In this document: piece after piece, positions 52,411 through 52,470 of the stretch
Position numbering within the stretch: the first letter of the stretch is position 1
How the letters are laid out: the number at the start of each line of letters is the position of its first letter
Assembly: GCF_009674725.1 (NCBI RefSeq)
Contig: NZ_WKKH01000034.1
Span: 1-52,470, forward strand
Direction: 5' to 3'
Length of the DNA: 52,470 nt
Origin: Pedobacter petrophilus
Lineage (GTDB): Bacteria; Bacteroidota; Bacteroidia; Sphingobacteriales; Sphingobacteriaceae
Notes under the pieces: model-generated
Told to the model about the DNA's origin: nothing
Seen by the model: only the letters and a program-made list of their open reading frames with translations
The model's database searches: none
Program-made: the position numbers and the translations under genes

Positions 52411-52470
52411 TTGACCCCCTTTCGCCAATTTTAAATTGACCCCCAGAGTTGTTGCTTGAAAAAAGCAGAA
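52411..52470. mobile_element. Possible end of an insertion sequence (partial)
   Basis: TTGACCCCC occurs at 52411-52419 and again at 52436-52444, 25 bp apart. Repeated GGGGTCAA-type words are found at ends of IS21-type elements, as far as I recall. The window ends before any transposase could appear. Confidence 0.3.

Overview
The window looks like chromosome of a Bacteroidota bacterium of the family Sphingobacteriaceae, most like Pedobacter. The evidence is AT-rich DNA, repeated matches to the Bacteroidota promoter (TAnnTTTG at -7, TTG at -33), families largely restricted to the phylum (DUF4296 lipoprotein, PG1098-type methyltransferase, archaeal-type ProRS, short DinB/DnaE pair), and many SPII lipoproteins. 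No database search was possible; all names come from reading motifs.

Layout. 1-2460: two nearly identical small lipoprotein genes (minus) lie divergently from an ECF sigma factor and an anti-sigma-like protein that carries a periplasmic trypsin/HtrA-type protease. The lipoprotein and sigma upstream regions share a bipartite motif, suggesting one autoregulated envelope-stress module. 2600-3690: 1-Cys peroxiredoxin and cold-shock protein. 3734-7432: minus-strand cluster of methyltransferase, aspartate kinase, GNAT and YggS. 7503-10434: DUF4296 lipoprotein and MutS2. 10620-12343: a short Cys-rich gene and a two-subunit 3-oxoacid CoA-transferase. 12395-17279: uridine kinase and LysM/RlpA-like protein (minus), then Dps and a UbiD decarboxylase. 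17362-21748: surface proteins (large lipoprotein, FadL-like porin, Gly/Tyr-rich lipoprotein). 21935-28473: ProRS, PLP trans-sulfuration enzyme, TIGR02757 protein, Crp/Fnr regulator, a gene-poor gap with a possible small RNA, an orphan NarL-type response regulator and two very small genes, one a zinc ribbon. 29157-35359: DinB plus a DnaE2-like polymerase, then a Fic protein whose start lies inside one of two matched palindromes, and a YdeI-like protein. 35518-41875: dolichol-phosphate-mannose-synthase-like glycosyltransferase, two tandem POT peptide transporters, a conserved secreted protein and a thiolase. 42035-43584: SPFH protein, PH-like membrane protein and Arc-type ribbon-helix-helix protein. 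43703-45781: PgpH-like 7TM-HD phosphodiesterase. 45865-46253: tRNA-Ser(GCT) and two identical tRNA-Pro(TGG). 46940-52293: a peptide-export cassette (C39 peptidase-ABC exporter, HlyD-type adaptor, C39-like/VKOR/thioredoxin fusion), followed by sequence resembling the end of an insertion sequence.

Most of the window is ordinary core chromosome. The parts most worth a second look are the sigma/anti-sigma-protease/lipoprotein module, the double-palindrome Fic locus, the tRNA-adjacent peptide-export cassette with no visible precursor, two families of degenerate repeats that each begin just after a stop codon, and three genes of only 55-59 codons.
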